From positions 248,001 through 312,000 of the forward strand of contig NZ_JACCFP010000001.1 of assembly GCF_013410655.1 (NCBI RefSeq): DNA of 64,000 nt, in the 5' to 3' direction. The stretch is from Nocardioides thalensis. Lineage in GTDB: Bacteria > Actinomycetota > Actinomycetes > Propionibacteriales > Nocardioidaceae. A program made the position numbers and the translations under genes. Within the stretch, counting starts at the first letter, position 1, and every line of letters starts with the position of its first letter. Below are positions 43,696 through 53,901 of this stretch, piece by piece. The notes beneath the pieces were generated by a model. The model worked only from the letters and a program-made list of their open reading frames with translations, was not told the origin of the DNA and ran no database searches.

Positions 43696-46600
43696 GTGCG
43701 TACTCGCGTTGTTTCTGTGCTGCTGTTCGTTGTGATGCTGGCGGTGGCGCTCGGTGGTCTGTCTGTGGTTCCCGCGCCGCTCACGCCGCAGATTGCGGCG
43801 GCTGCAGAGGAGATCGACGGCGGTAACCTGCCCGACACGCCGTCGGTGCCGGTCAACCCGCTCCCTGAGGTGGACGATCCGGCGGAGTCGATCGATGGTC
43901 TGACGGACAGCCTGGATGACTTGCCGACAGATGCGGAGACGACCATCCCGGCGGTGTCGGAGTGGGCCGATGTGCCGGCGATGCCGGTGGAGGTGCGGGT
44001 CCCGGCGGAGGTCGCGGAAGAGCTGCCGACCGACCCTCCGGCTGATGAGGAGCCCGAGTCGACGGATGAGCCTTCTCCGTCAGAGACGGCGAGCCCCACT
44101 CCCTCGGCAGATCCCACTCCGGAGGCGCCCACGGAGAATCCCGCGGCGGCTCTCGACCCCAGCGAGACTTCGGATCCGACCGGCGAACCGTCGAGTAGCC
44201 CGACTGGGTCGCCCAGCGAAACGTCCACCACCACGCCCACGACCGAGCCATCGACACCGGTCGGCGAAGCGGTTCCAGAGGTGGTGGTTTCGGTGGAGCA
44301 GCCGGCCGACCTTGACGTCGGCGTGGTGGCCGTCGAGGTGGTCGCCGCCGGCGAGGTCTCGCCGCTGGACCTAGACGATCCTGCACCCGAGGTGGAGATG
44401 ATCGAGCCGGGAGATCCGGTCGAGGGCGTGCGCGTGCGGCTCGATTACAACGACTTCGCAGACATCTATGGCGGGAACTGGGCCGACCGGCTGGTTGTCC
44501 GCGCTGTCCCGGTGTGCGCGCTGGAGGCGAATCCCGTCCCAGATTGTGGCGAGGGTGTGGACGTAGCCGCGATCAATGACACCGGTTCGAACACGCTGAC
44601 GTTCACGACGTTGGACCCAGCGCTTGTCGCGGCCGGTGAGGACCTGACTGAGGCGATCGACCCGGCCGCGGGCAACGACACGGGTCGCGAGGCCACGATC
44701 GAGGCCGCTGCGGCACCGGCGGCGGCCGGAGCCACCGCCTACACGGTGTCATCGGCACCGGGCGGATACGGTCCTGCGCCGTTGTCGCCAGCTGGGGAGT
44801 GGCAGACCGGAGTGGGGTCGGGCGAGTTCTCCTACTCGTACCCGTTCCAGGTCCCGCCTCCGGTGGGCGGCGCCTCCCCTGACCTGGCGCTGGCGTACTC
44901 CTCCGCGGCGGTGGACGGGATGACCACGGCGACCAACGGCCAGGCCTCGCCGGCCGGCGTCGGCTGGGTGTTCGAGCCGGGTTACATCTCCCGCTCCTAT
45001 GGCTCGTGCCAGGAGGACGAGAACAACCCGTCCTTGGGTGACATGTGTTGGAAGGAGAAGTCTGGCCCGAACGGGGACACGCTTGTCGAGGAACTGTCGT
45101 TGTCGTTCAACGGCCACTCGGGGCGTCTGATCGACACGCGCTCCGGCGACAACCAGTACCGGTTGAAGAACGACCCTGGCTGGCGGATCCAGCGCTTCAG
45201 TGGTTCCAGCGACCTCGCGGTTCGACCCTCGAACGAGGATGACAACGACGAGGGTTTCCGGGTCACCTCCCCAGACGGTACCGAGTATTGGTTCGGATGG
45301 GGGCACGCCGGGCAGGACTCGGTATGGACGGTGCCCGTGTATGGGAACGACCCGGGCGAGCCATGCTATGACGCCAACAAGACCGCCGCCGCCCGGTGGT
45401 GTCAGCAGGGGTGGCGGTGGAACCTGGACAAGATCGTGGACACCTCTGGCAACGTGATCCGGTTCAGTTACACCTCTGAGCAGAACGTCTACGGCCGTTG
45501 GGGCCGACCCTTCGACTCTGGTGCCCGCAGCACCTATGACCGAGGCGGGATGCTGACGAAGGTCGAGTACGGGTTCAATGGCGATTTCGGCGCTCAGCAG
45601 GTCGTGGACATCACCCGCGAACGGCGCTGTACGGGGCTGCTGGATGGGGCGGGGACCTGCGACGACCCCAAGGCCAGCCCGGGCCAGTGGCCCGACGTCC
45701 CGGTCGACCTCATCTGCTATCAGGGGTCGAACGAATGCCCCGTCGGGCCGTCGTTCTTCACCACCAACCGCTACGACCGGATCACCACCCGCGTGCGCGA
45801 CGAAGGAATGATGCGGCTGGTTGATGAGTACAAGCTCGAGTACACGATGCCCGACCCCGACGGCGCGGACGGGGAATCGCCACGTGACCTTTGGTTGAAC
45901 AAGATCATTCGCATCGGTCATTCAGGCACCACAACTGCAACAATGCCGGCGATCGACTTCGCCGCGGTCTCGAAGAACAACCGCATCCCTGCCGGCACCG
46001 AACCCGGCAAGTACGCAAAGATGCGCATCGACCGCGTCCACAACGAGCTCGGCGGCCTGATCGACGTCGACTACGGTCACGGCGGACCGAACGGGTCCAA
46101 CGCATGCGACGTGCCCTACGTCGAGAACCGGTTTCGGTGGGGATCGGACAAGGACTGCTTCGCCGTCCAATGGTCACGACCGAGCGATGACAAATCGGTC
46201 TTCACCTGGTTCCACAAGTACGTCGTGACCCAGGTCAGCCTCGGCGACAACAGCCTCGGCCTGGGCACCAACTGGACCTCGAACAAGCCGGTAACGGTCG
46301 CCAAGCGACGCGTCTATGACTACGAGTACCGAGGTAATCCATCCTGGCGGTTCGCTGGCAGCAACAACACCCCCACCGCCGATGAGTCCTGGTCGGACTG
46401 GCGCGGCTATGAAACCACAGTGGTCCACACCCGCAAGACCGGTCCACGCGGTGACCTGATGGAAGGTGACGTCGCCCGGACGAAGACGGTCCGGTTCCGG
46501 GGTATGAGCGGAGCGCCCCAAAATCCGGATCAGGTCGAAAACGCAGACGGCGCCGTCGCCACTTCACCGAAGTACATCGATTCTGAGGAGCACACCGGGG

Positions 46601-49600
46601 AGAACCACAAGAGCGAAGAGGATCACGCCTGGCTGGAAGGCCTGACCGCCGAGACCAGCATCCTACGTCCGCTCGGGACCCTGATCGAACGCACCTTCAC
46701 TGACTACGGCGTCATCCCGACCGCGCAGGACGACAAGCTCAAGCGGCAGGCCAGAATCCGATACGAGAACTCGGTCACGACCACGACCCAGCTGTTCGAC
46801 GAAGCTGGCGATCCGACCGGCCAGCGCAAGCACAGCATCTCCTACGACGTGATCGGCGACGGTGTCGGCGACCCGTCGCTCGAGGACGGCGCTTTGGACC
46901 TGCTGGTCGGCGCAGTGCAGACAGTTCACGACCTCGGCGATGCTGCCAGCGGCACCGATGGGACCTGCGAGTTCACTGACTACGACTCTGCCCCCGGGAA
47001 GTGGATCCGGGTACCAGCGACCGAGCAGTTGCACAACGGCGTTTGCCCCAACCGCGACGGCGACGGTGGCGGCAACGTGGTCGCTCGTACCCAGGTCATC
47101 TATGACAAGGGCGGTTCTCTGGACCGTGGCCTGCCCACGCAAACCAAGCAGTGGACCTCCGACGTCCTGGGGTGGGCCGGCCTCCACACCATTAACACCT
47201 ACGCGACTTACGACACCTACGGCCGCGTCATCGAGACCCGCACCCCGGGTGGCTCGGGCAACGTCCTGACCACCACCACCAACTACAACCCGGGCTCCGG
47301 GGACGCGTTGCCAGTCGCGGAGGTGAAGACCATCCAGCACGACGTGCTGCAGCGCGAGAACGACGCCCTCAACGACCTGATCAGCACAACTCATTACCTG
47401 CCTGGCCGTGGCGTCCCCACCCGTGTCGTCACGGGCGCCAGCGGAGCCCAGAGCGACGACGACGCGACCACCTCGATCGCCTACGACCCGCTCGGTCGAC
47501 CTGTCGATGTGTGGTTGCCCGGACGGTCCCGGGAACACAACGCCGGCCATCCCTCGACCAGTTACACCTATTCTTGGCCCGTTGGCGAGATCCCGTCGCG
47601 GGTTCGCACCAAGACCTTGCGCACCGACACGTCCCCAGGGACCGCCGGCGATGAGATCTACGACGAGTCCTATACCTACATCGATGGCTGGGGTCGCACG
47701 CTCGAGACTCAGGTCCCCCAGCCCGGGGGATCTGGGCGGATCGTTTCGGTCACCGGCTACGACGAGCTCGGCCAGGTCCGTTACACGATGCCCGGTGTCC
47801 TCAACCCCGGGACGCCTGGCAACGCGCTGGTCAACCCCGACCCGGCGACGGTCGCTCGATACTCACTCACCGAGTACGACGCCGCGGGCCGCCCCATCAG
47901 CGTGGAAGATCGCCTGCCCGACGGCACGGCCACCACGGTCACCCAGTACCGCGGTGACGTGACCGAGGTCAACGCGCCCGCGATCGGGTTCACCCGCACC
48001 CAGGTCGACGTGTGGGACCGGGCCACCAGCGTCCAACAGTTCAAGGTCAACGCCGACCACGCCACCGACATCGTCGACTACACCTACACCGCCCGTGGCG
48101 AGCTCAGCTCCGCCACCAAACCGCGGCTGCCTGGATCGCCGACCTGGACCTACACCTACGACATGGCTGGGCGCCAGATCAAGGCGTTCGACCCCGACAC
48201 CGGCCGCACCGAAACCGAGTACGACGACGCCGGTAACCCAACGCGCGTCCGGACCTTTGCGATCGGCGGCCTCGCCAACCCCGCCACTGTCATCGCGACA
48301 CGCTATGACCGCCTGTCCCGGCCCTTAGTGAAATATGACCTTACCGACGTTGCCGACCCCGCAACTGAGGCCGGCACCGTTCTGACCGAGTGGAGCTACG
48401 ACAACCGCCTCGTTCCCAGGTCCGCCGGCCGGCTCACGTCGGTAAGGCAGCCGATCACCGGCATCGACGCGGTCGGCGAAGCGCCGGCCATCGCGGGTGC
48501 CTACGTCACCGGAGTCACCTCCTACGACGCCCGCGGGCAGGCCATCAAGACCTATGAAACCTACCCTGCCTCACTCACTGGCGAAGAGGCCACCAGCAGC
48601 GACACGGTCACTCACACCACGACCAGGTCGTACAACCAGGCCGGGCTCCCGGAGACCGTTACCTATCCGTCAGCACCCGAGCTTCCGCCGATGGAGGTCG
48701 CCTACAGCTACACCACGGGCGGCCGAATGAAGACAATGCGGATCAAAAACAGTACCGGCGACACCGGGCTACGCGCCGCAGAGGTCGGATACGACGACCT
48801 AGGACGACCCGCAGAGATCACCTCAGGCAAGTACACAGGCGACACCTTCCTCACCGGGCTGCGCCGCACCTACAGCTACGAAAGCCAGACCGGTCGCCCC
48901 AATCTCATTCGCGGCTGGATCACCCCCGGCGCACCTGGTGGCACCGCCGGCGCCGAGTACCGGGCACTGGAGCTCGACTACGCCTACGACCCAGTCGGCA
49001 ACCCCACCCACATCACCGGGACTGCCCAAACCACGCACGGTGGAGCCGACACGAAGAGCACTTGGTGCTATAGCTACGACGGTCTCAACCGGCTCGTCAA
49101 CGCGAAGACCGCCACGACCGAGACCTGCAGCACGCTAGTGCCCGAGGGCTCCGAACACGCCGGGGCGACCCTAGTCGTCGGTGACTCCTACGACCTGAGC
49201 TACACCTACGACGCCGACCGACTGACCAGCGTCGCCGGAGCCGGAGAGACGATCACCTACGCCAACGACAACACCAATGGCACCCGACCCCACCACACCA
49301 CCGACCTCGACCCGACCGGAACGCTAGACGCGAACACGATCGAGAACTGGCCGGCCGAGCTGCCCGCACCCGGACAGATCGAGATGGACGGCCAGGGCCG
49401 GATCACCGCCTGGACCCGCGACGCCACCGAACAGGCTCCCGGGCCAATGCCGAACAAGGGACCCATCTCCGGGGGGATCAGTTACGCCTACAACAACCTC
49501 GGCCAACTCGCCGGCGTCACCGCGACCGACAACCACTCTGCCAGCCACACCTACGGCTACCGTGCAGACGGAACCCGGCTAGTCCGACGGACCAAGGACG

Positions 49601-50871
49601 GGAACAAGGTCGCCACCACCTTCTACCGTGCCGACGGCACTGAAGTCACTCGCACTCACACCGGAACTGCTACCGGCGTCGACGTCGACGACACCAGCGT
49701 CCGCAACCTCGCAACGTTGGACGGTGTTCCGGTCGCGATCCAGACCAGTACGACAGCGAACCCAGCCGGCAACGCCGACGCCGCCTGGACCTGGCCACTT
49801 GCCGACACCCAGGGCTCGCTGCGTCTGACCTATGAGCACAGGTCGCACAGCGAAGGGACGATCCAGCGACCCAACTACTACCCATTCGGCGATCCGGTCG
49901 TCGACGGCGCAGCAAGCGTTCCCACCACCACTAACGGACGCGGATACCTCAACAAGCCCCACGACGTCACCGGCGGAATCAGGCTCGACCACCGCAACTA
50001 CGAAGCCAGTTTCAATATCCTCACTACGCCGGATCCCCTGTTGGTGCCTAGCAATCCGCAGTCCTTCAACCCGTACGCCTACTCCGCCAACAACCCCATT
50101 GCTGCTGTCGACCCCAGCGGACTCCGATGCAAGGACCTACCAGTCAGCGGCAACGTCAAGACGGCCTCGTGCGGATCTGCTGATCCCAATAACAACGATA
50201 CCGACTCGGGGTCCGATTCGGGGTCGTCGGGCGACCCATACGCAGGTCTTTCTGAGGACGAGGCGGCGCCGCTAGACGCGTGGACTGAAGAAGGCCTTGC
50301 GGCAGGAATGTCGCCCGAGGAAGCGCAGCAGTTCGCATTCGACAGGTACTTCCAGACCTTCCTTTCGCAGAGCGGTGACGGAGGTTATGAGAAGGTCAAA
50401 AAGCTCTACTGCGGGGGCGCCGGGACGTCAACCCCGCTCTGTACTGGCCCAACCTTGAAGTCATTCATCGAACTTGTCCTCACCGCATCAATGTTTGTGG
50501 GAGTCGGTGAGTTCGGTGTAGCCGGCCGCTCTGGATATCAAGCCCTTCGCGCCCTCCTTGGAAGGGGGGCTGCCACGTCTACGGCGCCCCGCGTGGTGGC
50601 TTCGCTAGACGATGTCATGGCCGTTCTTCCGGAGGGATACAAACTCGGGCCATGGGGACAGATGATCTGGGGCCGAGGCACGGAGGGCGCTCGTGCGCTG
50701 ATCGGGGCGCGGAGCGCGGATGAGCTCTCTCAGGTTCCCGGGCTTACTGTGGAGAGCGCGCGGGTTCTGCGCAGTTTCTACCAAGGCGCGGTCGACGCTG
50801 GAAAGGGAGGCACGACGGCACCGGTCCGCGTGCAACTCCTTGATGACATTATCAGTCGGCTAGGAGGATAA
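43696..50871 (+). CDS. giant secreted RHS/YD-repeat polymorphic toxin
   Basis: 2,391 residues. Signal peptide (VRTRVVSVLLFVVMLAVALGG..., about 1-38); a long Pro/Glu/Ser/Thr linker (about 60-235); a SpvB-like N-terminal shell region (YSYPFQVPPPVGGASPDLAL, VGWVFEPGYISRSYG, about 375-435); many YD repeats (for example YDPLGRPVDV, YDMAGRQIKAF, YDDLGRPAEI); and the RHS core that ends NPYAYSANNPIAAVDPSG at about 2,142. After it comes a non-conserved tip of about 250 residues, the position of the toxic domain in polymorphic toxins. Export is by the general pathway, not type VI. GTG 43696 is preferred (TTG 43693 is alternative). A candidate immunity gene follows 9 bp after the stop. Confidence 0.92.
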   Translation: MRTRVVSVLLFVVMLAVALGGLSVVPAPLTPQIAAAAEEIDGGNLPDTPSVPVNPLPEVDDPAESIDGLTDSLDDLPTDAETTIPAVSEWADVPAMPVEVRVPAEVAEELPTDPPADEEPESTDEPSPSETASPTPSADPTPEAPTENPAAALDPSETSDPTGEPSSSPTGSPSETSTTTPTTEPSTPVGEAVPEVVVSVEQPADLDVGVVAVEVVAAGEVSPLDLDDPAPEVEMIEPGDPVEGVRVRLDYNDFADIYGGNWADRLVVRAVPVCALEANPVPDCGEGVDVAAINDTGSNTLTFTTLDPALVAAGEDLTEAIDPAAGNDTGREATIEAAAAPAAAGATAYTVSSAPGGYGPAPLSPAGEWQTGVGSGEFSYSYPFQVPPPVGGASPDLALAYSSAAVDGMTTATNGQASPAGVGWVFEPGYISRSYGSCQEDENNPSLGDMCWKEKSGPNGDTLVEELSLSFNGHSGRLIDTRSGDNQYRLKNDPGWRIQRFSGSSDLAVRPSNEDDNDEGFRVTSPDGTEYWFGWGHAGQDSVWTVPVYGNDPGEPCYDANKTAAARWCQQGWRWNLDKIVDTSGNVIRFSYTSEQNVYGRWGRPFDSGARSTYDRGGMLTKVEYGFNGDFGAQQVVDITRERRCTGLLDGAGTCDDPKASPGQWPDVPVDLICYQGSNECPVGPSFFTTNRYDRITTRVRDEGMMRLVDEYKLEYTMPDPDGADGESPRDLWLNKIIRIGHSGTTTATMPAIDFAAVSKNNRIPAGTEPGKYAKMRIDRVHNELGGLIDVDYGHGGPNGSNACDVPYVENRFRWGSDKDCFAVQWSRPSDDKSVFTWFHKYVVTQVSLGDNSLGLGTNWTSNKPVTVAKRRVYDYEYRGNPSWRFAGSNNTPTADESWSDWRGYETTVVHTRKTGPRGDLMEGDVARTKTVRFRGMSGAPQNPDQVENADGAVATSPKYIDSEEHTGENHKSEEDHAWLEGLTAETSILRPLGTLIERTFTDYGVIPTAQDDKLKRQARIRYENSVTTTTQLFDEAGDPTGQRKHSISYDVIGDGVGDPSLEDGALDLLVGAVQTVHDLGDAASGTDGTCEFTDYDSAPGKWIRVPATEQLHNGVCPNRDGDGGGNVVARTQVIYDKGGSLDRGLPTQTKQWTSDVLGWAGLHTINTYATYDTYGRVIETRTPGGSGNVLTTTTNYNPGSGDALPVAEVKTIQHDVLQRENDALNDLISTTHYLPGRGVPTRVVTGASGAQSDDDATTSIAYDPLGRPVDVWLPGRSREHNAGHPSTSYTYSWPVGEIPSRVRTKTLRTDTSPGTAGDEIYDESYTYIDGWGRTLETQVPQPGGSGRIVSVTGYDELGQVRYTMPGVLNPGTPGNALVNPDPATVARYSLTEYDAAGRPISVEDRLPDGTATTVTQYRGDVTEVNAPAIGFTRTQVDVWDRATSVQQFKVNADHATDIVDYTYTARGELSSATKPRLPGSPTWTYTYDMAGRQIKAFDPDTGRTETEYDDAGNPTRVRTFAIGGLANPATVIATRYDRLSRPLVKYDLTDVADPATEAGTVLTEWSYDNRLVPRSAGRLTSVRQPITGIDAVGEAPAIAGAYVTGVTSYDARGQAIKTYETYPASLTGEEATSSDTVTHTTTRSYNQAGLPETVTYPSAPELPPMEVAYSYTTGGRMKTMRIKNSTGDTGLRAAEVGYDDLGRPAEITSGKYTGDTFLTGLRRTYSYESQTGRPNLIRGWITPGAPGGTAGAEYRALELDYAYDPVGNPTHITGTAQTTHGGADTKSTWCYSYDGLNRLVNAKTATTETCSTLVPEGSEHAGATLVVGDSYDLSYTYDADRLTSVAGAGETITYANDNTNGTRPHHTTDLDPTGTLDANTIENWPAELPAPGQIEMDGQGRITAWTRDATEQAPGPMPNKGPISGGISYAYNNLGQLAGVTATDNHSASHTYGYRADGTRLVRRTKDGNKVATTFYRADGTEVTRTHTGTATGVDVDDTSVRNLATLDGVPVAIQTSTTANPAGNADAAWTWPLADTQGSLRLTYEHRSHSEGTIQRPNYYPFGDPVVDGAASVPTTTNGRGYLNKPHDVTGGIRLDHRNYEASFNILTTPDPLLVPSNPQSFNPYAYSANNPIAAVDPSGLRCKDLPVSGNVKTASCGSADPNNNDTDSGSDSGSSGDPYAGLSEDEAAPLDAWTEEGLAAGMSPEEAQQFAFDRYFQTFLSQSGDGGYEKVKKLYCGGAGTSTPLCTGPTLKSFIELVLTASMFVGVGEFGVAGRSGYQALRALLGRGAATSTAPRVVASLDDVMAVLPEGYKLGPWGQMIWGRGTEGARALIGARSADELSQVPGLTVESARVLRSFYQGAVDAGKGGTTAPVRVQLLDDIISRLGG

Positions 50872-50880
50872 GGAGTAGGA

Positions 50881-51132
50881 ATGGGATTGCGCAGTACGCC
50901 CACGCCGAAGCTTCAAGTAACATGTCTCGACGGTGAAGCATGCATTCTATTCCTCGAGCCATGGGGTACCGAGGTGGAGGTCCGGCAGGGAAACGGGCTA
51001 ACGATCGAAAGCACCGCATTCCTCACCGGAGATGTCGAGATCGGGTTCGTTCCGGAAGGAATAATGGCCGTATTCACCGCCGACGTGCCGATATCGATTA
51101 CGGACGAGCATGGCCGCAGGTATGGGGTCTAA
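50881..51132 (+). CDS. candidate immunity protein for the RHS tip
   Basis: 83 residues, predicted all-beta (CLDGEACILFLEPWGTEVEV, IGFVPEGIMAVFTADVPISI), acidic, no signal peptide. It begins 9 bp after the RHS stop with AAGGAG overlapping that stop, so the two are co-translated. Small acidic proteins in this position usually neutralise the toxin tip. No homologue recognised; the call rests on position, size and base composition that matches the tip rather than the chromosome. Confidence 0.6.
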   Translation: MGLRSTPTPKLQVTCLDGEACILFLEPWGTEVEVRQGNGLTIESTAFLTGDVEIGFVPEGIMAVFTADVPISITDEHGRRYGV

Positions 51133-51601
51133 TTCGTCGCTCAGTAGATCTGAGGCTATAAATACCGTCCAACCACGCAGACGCCTGACGGACTAGGCAA
51201 CTTCGATCGGGAGATCGTCGGCGTCCCTCCTGCGCACCATGTAGTCGCCCTGCGAACGGGCGCCACCCGCAGACCTCAGCTGGATGGCACAAGCCGACCC
51301 AGAGGCCGTGGGGCCCTTAAGCCTCGGGGCATCGCCCATGCTCTCGGCCGTCGTGCGCGAGTCGACGACCCGACAATGGTCGTTCACGGCCGGTAGCGGT
51401 CGGAGTGCCAGCACGCGAGGCGCCGATCACGGTTTGGGCTTGTCGGCAGGGCCCCCTGGACTCGCGCGAGGCACCAGCCCGGCGCTGAAGCGATTTCAAC
51501 ACTGCGGCGAAGAGCTTCGAGGTTGGCAAACACAGCAAGAGCCGCGCTTGAGGGGCGACGGACGTACGGACCGTGAAGACTCCGTCGCCGGGCTGAGTCG
51601 C
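51133..51601. other. non-coding spacer between convergent RHS and T4SS units
   Basis: 469 bp. Minus-strand frames (51,193-51,414 and 51,317-51,538) and a plus-strand frame (51,284-51,865) lack ribosome sites and recognisable motifs. It may hold remains of earlier toxin tips or immunity genes, which accumulate downstream of RHS genes, but nothing identifiable is seen. No strong terminator hairpin found. Confidence 0.4.
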
Positions 51602-53896
51602 TTACACGATGACGCCGCGATCATTGAGGAACGGCGCTGGATCAACCGTGACACCCTGCTCGCGCACCTCGAAATGGAGGTGCGGGCCGGTGGCGTTGCC
51701 AGTCGAACCGACCTGGCCGATCGGCTGACCGGCAACGATCGATGTTCCGGCGGAGACATCGGTGGCGCTGAGGTGGCCGTACCAGGTCTCGACGCCGTTG
51801 CCGTGCGAGATCTTGATGAGCGTGCCGTAGGGGCCACCGTGGCCAACGAACTCAACTGTGCCTGAGGATGCCGCGAGCACGGCCGTTCCGGTCGGCGCGG
51901 CGAAGTCGAGACCCGTATGGCAGTCAACCCAGAGCCCGGAACAGTCTCCGAACTCGGCAGTGAGTGTGTAATCGCCGGCCACGGGGATCACCCATTGACC
52001 GCCGCCGGTGCCGGTCCCGGCGGAGTCGCCGTACACATCGACGTGAACGTGATCGCGATGCAGGCTCGTGGGGTCAGAGGCGCCGCTGGGATGCGTGTAA
52101 GGCCGCCAGCCCTCCTTATTGCGCGCGACCGACCAGATCTGGGCGTCCCAGATCACGTAGCTGACGCCCAGCGCGCTGGCGTTGGTGCGAACCCAATCGG
52201 CGGCCTGATCGCCGAGCGACTGCCCGGCCGGGGTGTCCCAGCCCGGGATCATCGCGTCCACCGCACGACCAGTGGCGTGGGACGAGTCGGGATTGCTGGA
52301 CCGCGTACCGACACCGCCGTACGACGTGATGGTTGGGAACTGCTGGTGCAGACACCGAAGAACCCGGAGTGCGTCGGGAGTGAGGCCCTCCTCCATGTCG
52401 GGCCAAGGGGTCTGCGGGCAGTCCATCGCGGCGCCGGTGCCGCAGAGCAGTCCGCCCAGGGGCGAGCTTTCACCTGCCTGCGTCAGGAAGTCGGCGCCGA
52501 TAACCCGGTGGTCGCTTGGGATGCGCCGCGTCCACTGGCGCACAGGTCGGGCGGCCTCGTCCTGGAAGAAGATGTAGTCGATCGTGCCGCCCCCGACGTG
52601 GGTCTGGAGTTGACCGAGAACGTCCATCGTGGAGGTCATCCCGATCTCCGCGAGCGTGCGACGCGGGCCCCAGGGGTCGTTGTCGGAGAACTGACTGTTC
52701 ATGTCGCCGGCGAGGAACACCGGGCCGTGGTCCGAGAGTCGGCCGACGAGGTCCTGGAGTCGATGCATCCCCTCCAGGTAGAGCCGCTGTCGCAGCGGCC
52801 GGTTCGGGCCGTACTTGGCCGGGTTGATCATGTGATGGGTTGCGATCATTGACACCTGTCCCGCGTCGGCGCTCTGCACGGTGACCCACGCGGCGTACCG
52901 CTGGTCCCACTTCTGCGGGCCACCGCGGACGATCGTCGTACGACCTGCATCGACCTTCGTCCAGCGATCAGTGCGCCAGAGAACTGCGTTGGAGATCGAT
53001 TGGATGGGCGAGCGCCCGTAGTCCACTCGGTCGCCGCCTCGCCACGACGCGTAGCCGGGCGGGGTGAACTGTGCAGGAGAGCGACCGGCCATCTCGTTGA
53101 GGGACACCAGATCGGGGCGTTGCGCGATCGCCGTGCCGAGGGCCGAGGGAAAGTCAGGGGAGCGGTTGGGGATGTTGGCGTGTACGACGCGCAGACGGTG
53201 GTCCGTCCCGGTGCCTTGGCGGGTGGCTGCGACGGGGGCGGTGCCGTCGAGCCCGTCAGATCCGGATGTCAGCAGTCGAGCGACGACCTGGCGGGCGAAG
53301 AGCTCGTGGTCGGCGTACCAGCTGCCGGTGGGGTCCGCGGATCGCTGGACTGCCTGCGCGACCTCTCCGAGCGGCATCGTTTGCCAGCCACGAATGTCGA
53401 GGAGGCCCGTGTTGGACGTGTGTCGCGCTCGGCCGAAGAACGCGCGTGCCGCCAATCGCGGGTTCGTGACCTGACTGGGGGCGCCCCAGCCGGTCGACGG
53501 ACGTTGCTGAAAGAGCCCGAGCGAGTCCCGGTCGCCGTAGTCGACATTGACCAGCCGCGACTCCTGCCAGGCGACGGCGACCGCGACCACCATCCCGTAT
53601 TCAGATACGGCGAGTTGATCGGCCACCGCAACAATCAGCGCTGCGTTCTCGGCCTGCTCCGTCGAAAGGTCCTCGATCGCCGGAACGTCGCCGACCCAGA
53701 GATTGTCGCCTGTTCCGTCGTCGCAATTGCTCTCTGCGGCAGCCGCTTCGATGGCGTGCTGGGTGCCGCTCCCGGCGACGACGATAATCAGCGTGACGAC
53801 GCCGATCGCGAGCATCAGGACGAGCGCGACCAAGGCGTTCATCACCCGCCCGATTAGCTCGCGCCGCGACACGGCGACGAGGACGTACTCGATCAT
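51602..53896 (-). CDS. multidomain conjugative wall hydrolase: transglycosylase, EEP, M15-like and M23
   Basis: 764 residues. Membrane anchor (about 17-42). Domain 1 (75-205): lysozyme-like transglycosylase with Glu112 in WQESRL and SLGLFQQRP. Domain 2 (233-472): endonuclease/exonuclease/phosphatase fold with N267-E268 (LVSLNEM), His354-His355, GDMN (397-400), TIDYIF (438-443) and SDH (461-463), all catalytic positions kept. Domain 3 (505-622): M15-like/ARB_07466-type with SSHATGRAVD (His540, Asp547) and HRDHVHVD (His616, His618). Domain 4 (634-755): M23 endopeptidase with His660, Asp664, His708 and HLH (739-741). Last gene of the T4SS operon, VirB1 position; it should open recipient or donor wall. 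The EEP insertion is highly unusual. Confidence 0.88.
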   Translation of the reverse strand: MIEYVLVAVSRRELIGRVMNALVALVLMLAIGVVTLIIVVAGSGTQHAIEAAAAESNCDDGTGDNLWVGDVPAIEDLSTEQAENAALIVAVADQLAVSEYGMVVAVAVAWQESRLVNVDYGDRDSLGLFQQRPSTGWGAPSQVTNPRLAARAFFGRARHTSNTGLLDIRGWQTMPLGEVAQAVQRSADPTGSWYADHELFARQVVARLLTSGSDGLDGTAPVAATRQGTGTDHRLRVVHANIPNRSPDFPSALGTAIAQRPDLVSLNEMAGRSPAQFTPPGYASWRGGDRVDYGRSPIQSISNAVLWRTDRWTKVDAGRTTIVRGGPQKWDQRYAAWVTVQSADAGQVSMIATHHMINPAKYGPNRPLRQRLYLEGMHRLQDLVGRLSDHGPVFLAGDMNSQFSDNDPWGPRRTLAEIGMTSTMDVLGQLQTHVGGGTIDYIFFQDEAARPVRQWTRRIPSDHRVIGADFLTQAGESSPLGGLLCGTGAAMDCPQTPWPDMEEGLTPDALRVLRCLHQQFPTITSYGGVGTRSSNPDSSHATGRAVDAMIPGWDTPAGQSLGDQAADWVRTNASALGVSYVIWDAQIWSVARNKEGWRPYTHPSGASDPTSLHRDHVHVDVYGDSAGTGTGGGQWVIPVAGDYTLTAEFGDCSGLWVDCHTGLDFAAPTGTAVLAASSGTVEFVGHGGPYGTLIKISHGNGVETWYGHLSATDVSAGTSIVAGQPIGQVGSTGNATGPHLHFEVREQGVTVDPAPFLNDRGVIV

Positions 53897-53901
53897 TGCG
53901 A

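Noticed and set aside
51284..51865. 193-residue plus-strand frame downstream of the immunity gene
   Set aside because: Runs into the antisense of the wall hydrolase, lacks a ribosome site and any motif.
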